Source: Stutzerimonas stutzeri (GTDB lineage: Bacteria > Pseudomonadota > Gammaproteobacteria > Pseudomonadales > Pseudomonadaceae). From it: DNA of 64,000 nt. The stretch spans positions 14,293 through 78,292 of the forward strand of contig DGLA01000014.1 of assembly GCA_002387205.1 (NCBI GenBank). The letters run 5' to 3'. How positions within the stretch are numbered: position 1 is the first letter of the stretch; every line of letters starts with the position of its first letter. The translations under genes were made by a program, and so were the position numbers. Of this stretch, positions 57,470 to 64,000 are shown in pieces. The notes below the pieces were generated by a model. The model was not told where the DNA came from and ran no database searches. It worked only from the letters and a program-made list of their open reading frames with translations.

Positions 57470-57867
57470 GGAAGCATCCTCATCGCTGGGCGACCCGGAC
57501 CTGATGCCCGGCGCGAATGCGCTGGCAGTCCGGATCGCTCTGACTGTGCTTAAAAGGGGATCATGCCGCTGGGGGGGAAGTTCACTCGTTTCGACGAGTC
57601 GCTTGTTCACAGGGAAGTGAATCGGACCGCATCAGCACAGCCTCGGTGACGCTGTTGGCCCGGTCGAACCTGTGGATGGCGCGCCGGCATTTACTGGCGG
57701 ATACAGGAGAGGTGCGCCTGTAGTGCAATAAATCGCTGTCCGGAGAAGCTCGCGGCGGCTAAAGCTCAGATATAAGCGAGCGATCTGATCATTTCTTGAA
57801 CGGTATATCGCTTTCAAAATCGGAGGGGGCTGAAGTTGGCCGGAATTACAGGGCTACTTCAAAGCAT
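57470..57867. other. Gene-poor flank left of the cassette array
   Basis: About 400 bp with only small frames of doubtful coding character. It separates the DUF2231 operon from the last attC. No further attC and no insertion-sequence ends could be seen, so this is taken as the distal edge of the integron. Confidence 0.55.
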
Positions 57868-57943
57868 CCCTAACGTTTGGTTAAAGGGCGGGCTTTGGCC
57901 CGGCCCAGTGAGCGTAGCGAACGGTTTGCACCACTAGTTAGGC
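57868..57943 (-). repeat. attC site 4 (76 bp, P. stutzeri type)
   Basis: Minus strand R'' GCCTAAC (57943-57937) to core GTTAGGG (57874-57868). The inner arms GGGCCGGGC / GCCCGCCC and TTTAACCAAAC match attC1 and attC2. The left end of the array. Confidence 0.9.
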
Positions 57944-58045
57944 ATGGCGCAACCCGTTATAGCTTTGGTGGATACGTAAAATCCCAGCGGAAAAAGCCAT
58001 GTTCTTTAACCCAAAGGGCCCTCGAGACGCTTCTTCATTTCATGC
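57944..58045 (-). other. Mini-cassette without a convincing gene
   Basis: Only ~100 bp lie between attC3 and attC4, making a cassette of ~178 bp in total. The one frame of note is 20 codons (58000-57938), ending inside attC4 as cassette genes often do, but it has a poor ribosome site. It could be a geneless cassette, a promoter/RNA cassette or a deletion remnant. Confidence 0.5.
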
Positions 58046-58126
58046 ATCTAATGTGCAAGCCCGGGGGCGCGGATAAAGCAAGCGAAGCTTGCTGGCGGAG
58101 CGTCCCTCTGGACGGGAATGTTAGAC
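58046..58126 (-). repeat. attC site 3 (81 bp, divergent type)
   Basis: Minus strand R'' GTCTAAC (58126-58120), matching the GTTAGAC that starts its cassette at 58915-58909. The core is ATTAGAT (58052-58046), where GTTRRRY is expected. The inner hairpin AGCAAGC/GCTTGCT is unlike the other three sites. The core G is lost, so the site may be degenerate. Confidence 0.7.
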
Positions 58127-58127
58127 T

Positions 58128-58895
58128 TCAGCGCGATACGTCGGAGATTGCAAGGTGCTTTGTGGCCTTGTATTGCTTCTTGACAACTTCCGGCAAGAGT
58201 GAAAGCACGCTCTCCTCAAGAAGTTTCCCGCCGCCCGCTAGCCCGAATTGGTCGCTCAGCTCCCAAACTGGGTCCGCGCCCTTGTATTGTTCGCCGAACT
58301 GAAAGATCTTCTCAAAGAAGCCGCGCACGCTCGGTATCGCGTTGTCACGGATCATCTCCTCGAGATTGCAGGCTATGACTGACGAATAGTCGAGAGTCGC
58401 ACCCCCGTTTTTTGGCTTCCTCGCGACGGCAAGGAGAAGATCGGTTTCTCCACTAAACCGCCATTTCGTGTGACTCTCAATCTCTGCTCGGCAGGCATTG
58501 AATTCGGACGGAGTGAACCTCCACTGTGCATTATCGACGATGGCTGCGGGTCGGGAGCTGCTGCGGTCTGCATCACCGTTAGGTTCCGTACCATAGCCGA
58601 TGCAAAAAAAGTCAACGAAAAGTGCTGAGCGATGGTGGAAATAGTCAAGATTGGGAAGAATTTCGTCCCTCCCGGGCTTACTAGTCGGCATGCAGAAGAG
58701 CAAGCCGACAAGCTTTGACCATTGTTCAGTTCTTTCTTCAATCAATTCGGTCTTGTACTGAGGTGGTGGTGGCCGACCAGCAACAATCAAACCGAAATTT
58801 ATCTGCGGTACCCGCTTGGTCACGCGACGTACCTTGATACCAAGGCCCCGGTCGAGTGCGGCTTGGATAGATTTAATCGACGGTGCAGGAATCAT
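58128..58895 (-). CDS. Integron cassette 3 gene, unknown function
   Basis: A 255-residue soluble protein (MIPAPSIKSIQAALDRGLGIKVRRV...). Visible features: a Pro-rich turn GRPPPPQYKTELIEERTEQW, a hydrophobic core segment HHRSALFVDFFCIGYG, a central AAIVDNAQWRFTPSEFNACRAEIESHTKWRFSGETDLLLAVARKP, and a Leu/Lys-rich C-terminus. No signal peptide or membrane helix, and no catalytic motif I can name. ATG 58895 lies 14 bp inside the cassette. The stop is 1 bp before attC3, normal cassette geometry. Read from the integron promoter side. Confidence 0.8.
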   Translation of the reverse strand: MIPAPSIKSIQAALDRGLGIKVRRVTKRVPQINFGLIVAGRPPPPQYKTELIEERTEQWSKLVGLLFCMPTSKPGRDEILPNLDYFHHRSALFVDFFCIGYGTEPNGDADRSSSRPAAIVDNAQWRFTPSEFNACRAEIESHTKWRFSGETDLLLAVARKPKNGGATLDYSSVIACNLEEMIRDNAIPSVRGFFEKIFQFGEQYKGADPVWELSDQFGLAGGGKLLEESVLSLLPEVVKKQYKATKHLAISDVSR

Positions 58896-58908
58896 GAGTA
58901 CTCCCGAT

Positions 58909-58983
58909 GTCTAACGTTTGGTTAAGGGGCCGTTTAGCCCTTCTCGAGTGAGCGCAGCGAGCGACTTCAACCACTAGTTAGGG
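58909..58983 (-). repeat. attC site 2 (75 bp, P. stutzeri type)
   Basis: Minus strand CCCTAAC (58983-58977) to the perfect core GTTAGAC (58915-58909). It contains the shared CACTCGAG...TTAACCAAAC framework. The stop codon of the cassette 2 gene lies inside it. Confidence 0.9.
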
Positions 58984-59492
58984 TTGTCCGCGGATTTGGT
59001 TCGTGCCGGCTTTTCGAAATATGATTGAAGCCTTAGCGCGTAAAAATAAGGGAAGCAAACGATGCTGCCTACCAGGTACACCTTCCAGCCAGATATGCTA
59101 AGAATTTGAGCTGACAGGCTTGAGCCGACAGTAAATAGTGAGCCATATAAAAATGCTTTAAATATGATGCTCGACATTAATATGTTAGGCGTATGAAGAA
59201 GGCGTGAGGAAAGTTCGTGATCCGAAATTAATTCCCAGTTGTAGAGCGCTTTATTCATGCCGTGCAAGCACAACATGCCGCATGCAAAATATAAGCACAA
59301 AAGTGAGATTGAAAAATAGCTCAATGACTCAACTTCGATACCAATAAAGGGGATGGTATAAGAGGCTTTACCTATGCCGATAATGGCAGACAGATATGCA
59401 ATACCTGACACGATAATCCCAGAGAACATCGCCTTTTGAGCGAGAACAAGAGAGTCGTGATAGTAGTTTATTGCGAGGTCATTGAGATCCAT
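58974..59492 (-). CDS. Integron cassette 2 gene, four-helix membrane protein of unknown function
   Basis: A 172-residue protein with about four membrane helices (~22-40, 58-80, 105-128, 133-150) and polar ends: N-terminal MDLNDLAINYYHDSL and C-terminal YFEKPARTKSADNPN. Markedly A+T-richer than the chromosome, consistent with foreign origin. ATG 59492 is 13 bp after the attC1 core; the TAG stop falls within attC2. No family recognised. Confidence 0.8.
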   Translation of the reverse strand: MDLNDLAINYYHDSLVLAQKAMFSGIIVSGIAYLSAIIGIGKASYTIPFIGIEVESLSYFSISLLCLYFACGMLCLHGMNKALYNWELISDHELSSRLLHTPNILMSSIIFKAFLYGSLFTVGSSLSAQILSISGWKVYLVGSIVCFPYFYALRLQSYFEKPARTKSADNPN

Positions 59493-59504
59493 TTCGTGAT
59501 TGAC

Positions 59505-59580
59505 ACCTAGCGTTTGGTTAAGGGGCGGGCTTTAGCCCGTCCCAGTGAGCGAAGCGAACGGTTTGAGCCATTTGTTATGT
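59505..59580 (-). repeat. attC site 1 (76 bp, P. stutzeri type, altered core)
   Basis: Minus strand R'' ACATAAC (59580-59574), complementary to the GTTATGT at the attI junction. The core at 59511-59505 is GCTAGGT where GTTRRRY is expected (T to C at position 2). Same inner arms as attC4 (GGGACGGGC / GCCCGCCCC). Confidence 0.9.
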
Positions 59581-60084
59581 GCCCTTAACTCGTAGCCAAT
59601 GTTTTTTTGAGTTTTCCTGACGTTTGATTTTGCCAGTTTTTATAAGCTGATTGAATGATGTTGTGAACTCGGACTGCGGGACCTTGAGCTTATGTTGTAT
59701 TTCAATTGACGTGATGGGTTGAGACATTAGCTTGAGAATTTTTGTCTCAATGGATGTGTCAATTGCGACTACAACGTTATTTGGCTCGATTTCTATGGCG
59801 ATATGTGGCGCGCTAGATTTCACGCCGGCAAGTGAACATTGAAATTCAAATGCTTTCCAAAGATTTTGGTCTTTGGAGCAAAGCTTGAACTCTATTGCTT
59901 TTTTCTCATGTTTTGAGAGATGCGATAAAACGTTTGATAGATGAGCAATTATGTAGAAATCTGCTTGATTTTGCCCCGAAGGATAACCGCTTACACAGGT
60001 TAATAGCGCATTACTGCATGCAGATTTTAGGCTTTCTGAATTTGAAAACGAAAACTCTATCAAGTATGGAGATTGTTGGCTCAT
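59575..60084 (-). CDS. Integron cassette 1 gene, unknown function with C-terminal winged-helix-like segment
   Basis: A 169-residue protein (MSQQSPYLIEFSFSNSESL...). The C-terminal ~55 residues (ETKILKLMSQPITSIEIQHKLKVPQSEFTTSFNQLIKTGKIKRQ) have the rhythm of a winged helix-turn-helix. The N-terminal part is a mixed alpha/beta domain of no recognised family. It is A+T-rich and codon use differs from the chromosome. The TAA stop lies in attC1. Being the first cassette, it is the best placed for expression. The ribosome site is weak. Confidence 0.78.
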   Translation of the reverse strand: MSQQSPYLIEFSFSNSESLKSACSNALLTCVSGYPSGQNQADFYIIAHLSNVLSHLSKHEKKAIEFKLCSKDQNLWKAFEFQCSLAGVKSSAPHIAIEIEPNNVVVAIDTSIETKILKLMSQPITSIEIQHKLKVPQSEFTTSFNQLIKTGKIKRQENSKKHWLRVKGT

Positions 60085-60157
60085 CCAGCATACTGAGGCC
60101 GATATTTTCAGCGTCGACGTAATAAATTTTCAATGGCTACTCCGTTGCCAGATGAGT

Positions 60158-60295
60158 ACATAACTATAATTAGACACCAAGTGGTGTATAAGACGCCGGA
60201 CGGGACTGGTGGACAACGTTCCTTGCCACAGTTGCTTTCCTTGTCTAGGGTGGGCCTTCCAAAGGGATGATGACGGTATAAGGGAGTTATACACC
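60158..60295. other. attI region and first-cassette junction
   Basis: The junction motif is GTTATGT on the minus strand (60164-60158), with recombination expected between G and TT. To its right lie an imperfect palindrome ACACCA-AG-TGGTGT (60174-60187) and TTATACACCA (60286-60295), which reads as the inverse of TGGTGTATAA (60182-60191). These may be integrase-binding or regulatory repeats. Confidence 0.65.
60163..60190 (-). promoter_or_regulatory. Candidate cassette promoter (Pc)
   Basis: Minus strand TATACA (60190-60185), 16-bp spacer, TATAGT (60168-60163), pointing into the cassette array. The -35 matches TTGACA at 4 of 6 positions. The -10 overlaps the cassette insertion point. Confidence 0.4.
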
Positions 60296-60732
60296 ATGGA
60301 CGGAAAGCCGCGATTGCTCGATCAGGTTCGCGATCAGATCAGGCTGAAACACTACCCGATTAGAACTGAACGTGTCTATTGCGAGTGGATCAAGCTCTAC
60401 GTACGGTTTCAAAACTATAAGCACCCGCTTGAGATGGGGCTGCGGAAGTCGAAGTTTTTCTTTCTGACCTTGCGGTTCGCGGCGACGTTTCTGCTTCTAC
60501 GCAGAACCAAGCGCTTGCTGCGCTGCTGTTTCTTTATAAGCAGGTGCTCAAACAGGATTCACCCTGGCTTGGCGAGGTGGTGCGCGCCAAGAAACCCGCG
60601 CACCTGCCGGTCGTGCTGTCTATTCAAGAAGTGCAGAAGACCCTCAGCCTGCTTGAGGGTGAGGTCGGCCTTGTCACTCAACTCCTGTATGGAGCCGGGC
60701 TTCGCTTGATGGAGGCCTTGCGACTGCGGGAC
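60296..60732 (+). pseudogene. intI: Integron integrase IntI, frameshifted and truncated
   Basis: The N-terminal half of a tyrosine-recombinase integrase. Frame 1 encodes MDGKPRLLDQVRDQIRLKHY and continues to HPLEMG. Near 60437 one base is missing and the family sequence continues in the next frame (EVEVFLSDLAVRGDVSASTQNQALAALLFLYKQVL, then RAKKPAHLPVVLSIQEVQKTLSLLEGEVGLVTQLLYGAGLRLMEALRLR). Similarity stops at ~60730, so the catalytic R-H-R-Y domain is missing after the first Arg region. The array cannot be shuffled by its own integrase. Confidence 0.9.
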
Positions 60733-60920
60733 TGCGGGTGTGCTAAATCGATGTGGCCTGGCCGTACTGAGCCCGCTTGATCGTATACAGCGAGGCTGAA
60801 TTCGGGCTGGCGTTCCCGCAATGGCGCCGCGGTGGCTGCATGGCGGATAGAGCGGCCTCTCCTGCGATTAATAATGCGCGCTGAGCGCCATCGGCAAGGG
60901 GAGAGGCGGGCCTTGTGTCG

Positions 60921-60950
60921 TCTCGGAAAGCGGCAGTCCGCTTTCCGAGA
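60921..60950 (-). terminator. Strong hairpin downstream of the TonB receptor gene
   Basis: TCTCGGAAAGCGG-CAGT-CCGCTTTCCGAGA, a perfect 13-bp stem 13 bp beyond the receptor stop on the minus strand. No long U-run. It sits in the 230-bp gap between the intI remnant and the receptor. Confidence 0.7.
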
Positions 60951-60962
60951 GACGGCGGGTGG

Positions 60963-63104
60963 TTACAACTCGATGGAGATACCGGCCTGCAGCGTGCGGG
61001 GAGCACCTGGATAGGCCCAGATATTGCCCCAGGCGCGCTCGTCGTATTCCTCGTCAAAGACGTTGTCGAGGTTGAGGTTGAGGCGAACGCGGTCGGTGAG
61101 CGGGTAGTAGGCCAGCAGATCAACCACGGTGTAGGCGCCCATGTCGAAAGCGGTGTTCGAGGTGCTGCCCTTGCGCGAACTGACGTACTTCACGCCGACT
61201 CCGAGGCCCAGCCCGTCCAGCGCGCCGTTGTCGAACTCGTAGGTGTCCAGCAGGTTGAAGCTGTGCTCCGGCACGTTGGCCAGGCGACTGCCTACTAGCA
61301 TGGCGGCGCTGTTGCTTTCGGTGACTTCGGCGTCAACGTAGGCGTAGCCGCCGATCACGCGCCATTGCGGCGTGATGTTACCGGCGATACTGAGGTCGAA
61401 GCCGCGGCTGCGGACCTCGCCTGCGGCCACCTGGAAGGACTGCGAGCCAACGTTGGCCGGGTCAGCCGTCAGCACGTTTTCCTTGGTGATGTGGAACAGC
61501 GCGGCCGTCACGCTCAGGTTGTGTTCCGGCAGCTCGTACTTGATGCCTGTCTCGTAGGCGACACCTTCCTCGGGGTCGAATGCCTGGCTGCTGCGGTCGG
61601 CGCCACGGTTGGGCTTGAACGAGCGGGAGGCGTTGGCGTAGACGGCCAGCGCTTCGGTCAGGTCGTAGATGGCGCCGATGCGCGGCGAGACGGCGTTATG
61701 CGCCTGGTCCCAGCTGCCGGCGGGCGATAGCTTGTTGATGTAGTTCTGCTCGAAGCGCTCCAGACGCGCACCCAGTTGCAGGGTGAGACGCTCGGTCAGC
61801 TCGACCTGGTCCTGCATATAAAACGCATAGGATTTCAGGTCCTCGTCGTCGAAGGTGGTGGTGCGGGTGATGGCTGGCAGCGGCTGACCGTAGACCGGTT
61901 CGTAGATGTCGAGCGGGAAGGCGCCGTTGCCGGCAGCGGAACGATCAATTCGTGAGTTGTAGTTGAAATCGTCGTACTCGACGCCGGTCAGCAGCGTATG
62001 CATGAAGCCCAGCGCGCTGAAGCGGCCTTCGGCATTGGCCTGGAGGGCGAAGTCGTTCCATTCCAGCCAGCGTTCACTGTAATTACGGCCTACGGTGCGG
62101 CCGTCAGCGGCCAGTCCGTTGTTCTCGACCGCGCCGCCATCCAGGCTGCCGTCGAGGTATTGCACGCCGCCGCGCAGCGTCCACTGATCATTCAGCAAGT
62201 GCTCGATCCGCAGCTGGGTCATGGCGTTTTCGTTGGTAAACTTGCCGGCGCTTTCTTCCCCGAGGAAGCGGTCACGCGGCAGCTGGCCTTGCTGGCCGGC
62301 GTAACGCGTCACGCCGCGGTCGAGTGGGTGACGGTTGTGCAGGTAGTCGCCCTCCAGAATGATCGCCGTAGCATCGCTGAGATCCCAGCGCAGCACCGGG
62401 GCGATGTTGTAGCGCTCGCTTTCGACATGGTCGCGGAAGCTGTCGGCGCCTTCGGCCACCAGGTTCAGGCGATAGGTGAATTCGGCCTGCTCGTCCAGGG
62501 CGCCGGTGGTGTCCAGCGTGCCGCGACGCAGCCCTTCGGTGTTGAACTGGGTCCCCAGTACGGTCCGTTGTTCAACCTGTGGTTGCTTGCTGACGATGTT
62601 GAAGGTGCCGCCGGGGTCACCGCGCCCATACAGCATCGAAGCCGGGCCGCGCAGCACTTCGATGCGCTCCAGGGTGGCGGCGTCCGGCATGTTGGGGTAG
62701 CCGCGGTTGATAGCGAATCCGTTGCGGTAGAACTCCTGTGAGCTGAAGCCGCGGACCAGAAATTCGGTCAGGCCCTGGCCGCCGAAGTTATTGCCCCGCT
62801 CTACGCCGCCGGCGTAATCCAGCGCGTCCTCCAGCCGGGTTGCGCCAATGTCTGTTACTACCTGTCCCGGCACCACGCTGATCGACTGCGGAATTTCGTG
62901 AATCGGCGTGTCGGTGCGCGTCGCGCTGACCGAGCGGGTTGCTCGATAGCCGTCTACCGGCCCATCGCCGCGCTCGGCCCCAGTGGCGGTGACTTCCATC
63001 TGTTCAAGCGCGATGGGCTCGTCGTTTGGTTCCGGTTGTTCAGCGGCGTAAGCGGTGGCGGCGAGCGCCTGTAGCGACAGCACAGGCACGAGAAGTCGAC
63101 GCAT
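60963..63104 (-). CDS. TonB-dependent siderophore receptor
   Basis: A 713-residue outer-membrane receptor. Signal peptide MRRLLVPVLSLQALAATAYA. The plug domain contains RSVSATRTDTPIHEIPQSISVVPGQVV and RIEVLRGPASMLYGRGDPGGTFNIVSKQP, then a 22-strand barrel with the ferric-siderophore pattern (LYANASRSFKPN type; NLNLDNVFDEEYDE near the end) and a terminal aromatic-ended strand. No N-terminal signalling extension, so it is not a FecA-type transducer. A Fur box lies 53 bp upstream. Which siderophore is not predictable. Confidence 0.94.
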   Translation of the reverse strand: MRRLLVPVLSLQALAATAYAAEQPEPNDEPIALEQMEVTATGAERGDGPVDGYRATRSVSATRTDTPIHEIPQSISVVPGQVVTDIGATRLEDALDYAGGVERGNNFGGQGLTEFLVRGFSSQEFYRNGFAINRGYPNMPDAATLERIEVLRGPASMLYGRGDPGGTFNIVSKQPQVEQRTVLGTQFNTEGLRRGTLDTTGALDEQAEFTYRLNLVAEGADSFRDHVESERYNIAPVLRWDLSDATAIILEGDYLHNRHPLDRGVTRYAGQQGQLPRDRFLGEESAGKFTNENAMTQLRIEHLLNDQWTLRGGVQYLDGSLDGGAVENNGLAADGRTVGRNYSERWLEWNDFALQANAEGRFSALGFMHTLLTGVEYDDFNYNSRIDRSAAGNGAFPLDIYEPVYGQPLPAITRTTTFDDEDLKSYAFYMQDQVELTERLTLQLGARLERFEQNYINKLSPAGSWDQAHNAVSPRIGAIYDLTEALAVYANASRSFKPNRGADRSSQAFDPEEGVAYETGIKYELPEHNLSVTAALFHITKENVLTADPANVGSQSFQVAAGEVRSRGFDLSIAGNITPQWRVIGGYAYVDAEVTESNSAAMLVGSRLANVPEHSFNLLDTYEFDNGALDGLGLGVGVKYVSSRKGSTSNTAFDMGAYTVVDLLAYYPLTDRVRLNLNLDNVFDEEYDERAWGNIWAYPGAPRTLQAGISIEL

Positions 63105-63474
63105 TGAGGCATTTCCTTTGAGGGCTTCGAACAGAGGGGCAGATGCTATAGCCAATTGATAACTATTATCAATAATCGATTGCTGGTGGGTCGGAAGACG
63201 CATGCGGCCTGATCGTGACCTGACGCCATGGCGCCCGCTTTTCGTGCCATGCGCACAAACCAAGTGCTCCGAACCGGACCATTTGATCCATTTGTATCCG
63301 TCGAAAAAGCTAAGTCTCTGATCCTTAAGCGAATCGGCTGAGTGGCACGCTTTCTGCTCTCTTCTCCCCGTCGCCCGGCGTGCACGCGGGCGGCGGCGTC
63401 ACGCATACAAAGAAGCGCCCGCGCTATCGGCGACGCGCTCGTTACCCGCCTTGCGTCAGAGGAGTGCGTCACCC
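63105..63474. other. Divergent promoter region, TonB receptor / oxygenase
   Basis: 370 bp. It contains the Fur box (listed separately) close to the receptor gene. Nothing else coding is supported; the frames here are short and overlap the other strand. Confidence 0.6.
63157..63171. promoter_or_regulatory. Fur box of the TonB receptor gene
   Basis: TGATAACTATTATCA: a 7-1-7 inverted repeat matching TGATAAT-n-ATTATCA at 13 of 14 arm positions. Expected to repress the receptor under iron sufficiency. Confidence 0.85.
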
Positions 63475-64000
63475 ATGACTCTGCAATACGTTCCCATCAT
63501 CGACCTGGCGCCGTATTTCGCCGGCACGCCGGAGGGCAAGCTGCAGGTCGCCCGCGCCGTGGACCAGGCCTGTCGCGACATCGGCTTTCTGGTCATTACC
63601 AACCATCAGATTCCTACCGAATTGGTCGAGCGGGTGTCGCGGCTGACACGGCAGTTCTTCGCCCTGCCGCTGGCCGAGAAGCGCAAGGTCGACCGGCCCA
63701 GCCCGGACATGGTGCGCGGCTACAGCGCGGTGGCCGAGGAGAGCCTGTCCTATTCGCTCGAAGAGGCGGCCCCGGGTGACCTGAAGGAGTCGTTTTCCAT
63801 CGGCCCCAGCGACGTACCGGACGAGCCCTACTACCGCTGCACCGCCGCCGGCCCACATTTCGCACCGAACGTCTGGCCCAGCGGCATCGCGGGCTTCGAA
63901 CAGGCCTATCGCGAGTACTTCGCCGCCATGAGCACGCTGGCGCAGTCGCTGATGCGCATCTTCGCCCTGGCGCTGGATCTGCCGGAGACCTTCTTCGACG
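63475..64000 (+). CDS. Isopenicillin N synthase-like 2-oxoglutarate/Fe(II)-dependent oxygenase (N-terminal part)
   Basis: 175 residues before the window ends. It begins MTLQYVPIIDLAPYFAGTPEGKLQVARAVDQACRDIGF, the DIOX_N domain of the isopenicillin N synthase/2OG-oxygenase family, then NHQIP, LPLAEKRKV and RGYSAVAEESLSYSLEE. The Fe-binding HxD...H motif lies outside the window. AGAGGAG lies upstream of ATG 63475. It is divergent from the siderophore receptor. The substrate is unknown. Confidence 0.85.
   Translation, partial: MTLQYVPIIDLAPYFAGTPEGKLQVARAVDQACRDIGFLVITNHQIPTELVERVSRLTRQFFALPLAEKRKVDRPSPDMVRGYSAVAEESLSYSLEEAAPGDLKESFSIGPSDVPDEPYYRCTAAGPHFAPNVWPSGIAGFEQAYREYFAAMSTLAQSLMRIFALALDLPETFFD

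Larger units (their letters stand above)
57868..60732 (-). mobile_element. Chromosomal integron (P. stutzeri type) with inactive integrase
   Basis: A leftward cassette array carries four attC sites (57868-57943, 58046-58126, 58909-58983, 59505-59580). Three cassette genes each end at, or within two bases of, the next attC. The array joins a rightward intI remnant beginning at 60296. Sites 1, 2 and 4 are 75-76 bp and alike, the size typical of P. stutzeri integrons. First-cassette boundaries are confirmed by complementarity: it begins GTTATGT (60164-60158) and its attC begins ACATAAC. Confidence 0.92.

Noticed and set aside
57632..57817. 61-codon minus-strand frame left of the array
   Set aside because: No ribosome site, unusual composition, ends in no recognised signal; treated as non-coding.
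57877..58302. 141-codon plus-strand frame across attC4, attC3 and cassette 3
   Set aside because: Runs through two attC sites and antisense to the cassette gene, so it is a chance frame.
60743..61123. 126-codon minus-strand frame between intI and the TonB receptor
   Set aside because: Overlaps the 3' end of the receptor gene in another frame (shadow) and shows no family pattern.

Overview
This is about 64 kb of high-GC chromosome from a gammaproteobacterium of the Pseudomonas stutzeri group (Stutzerimonas). Three things point there: gene blocks ordered as in Pseudomonas aeruginosa (pilS-bamD/rluD-pgeF-clpB-tRNA-ndh; DUF1631-nadC; ampD-ampE-MCP; yhcB/hydrolase/trpS/zapE); family-level matches such as DUF3094, PP0621 and the FtnA-type ferritin; and a chromosomal integron with the near-uniform 76-bp attC sites known from P. 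stutzeri. No database search was run. Identities come from reading motifs and family patterns.

Layout. 1-9.2 kb: truncated pilS, a PP0621 small membrane protein, bamD, rluD, pgeF, clpB (with a sigma32-like promoter), an Asn-Pro-Lys tRNA operon with promoter and terminator, ndh and DUF3094. 9.3-25.7 kb: DUF1631, nadC, yhcB/zapG, an alpha/beta hydrolase, trpS with an extra C-terminal domain, zapE, a GlxA-type regulator, nfi, ampD, ampE, a FliA-type chemoreceptor, tatD, a small conserved protein, ada and a RIO kinase. 25.9-34.3 kb: a complete RND efflux operon (adaptor, pump, outer-membrane factor), a haem-ligand-less ferritin and an HBM-type chemoreceptor. 34.5-44.9 kb: copper homeostasis (cueR, copA, copZ with mirrored CueR operators, later a 19-Cys copper-storage protein), TetR, Bcr/CflA, an alcohol dehydrogenase with divergent LysR, adenine/adenosine deaminase, a DnaA-box-bearing gap, an acidic lipoprotein and YigZ. 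45.1-50.4 kb: the rutABCDEF pyrimidine-degradation operon and rutR, with a promoter region showing sigma54, RutR and NtrC-like elements. 50.5-57.5 kb: AraC, an AhpD-like protein, a phytase-like propeller protein, two PQQ-type dehydrogenases (one with a broken signal peptide) and DUF2231.

57.9-60.7 kb is the accessory part and the most interesting region: a chromosomal integron. A frameshifted, truncated intI reads rightward. To its left lies a leftward cassette array with four attC sites, three orphan genes of unknown function (a protein with a winged-helix-like C-terminus, a four-helix membrane protein and a 255-residue soluble protein) and one near-geneless mini-cassette. The window closes with a Fur-box-controlled TonB siderophore receptor and the start of a 2-oxoglutarate/Fe(II)-type oxygenase.
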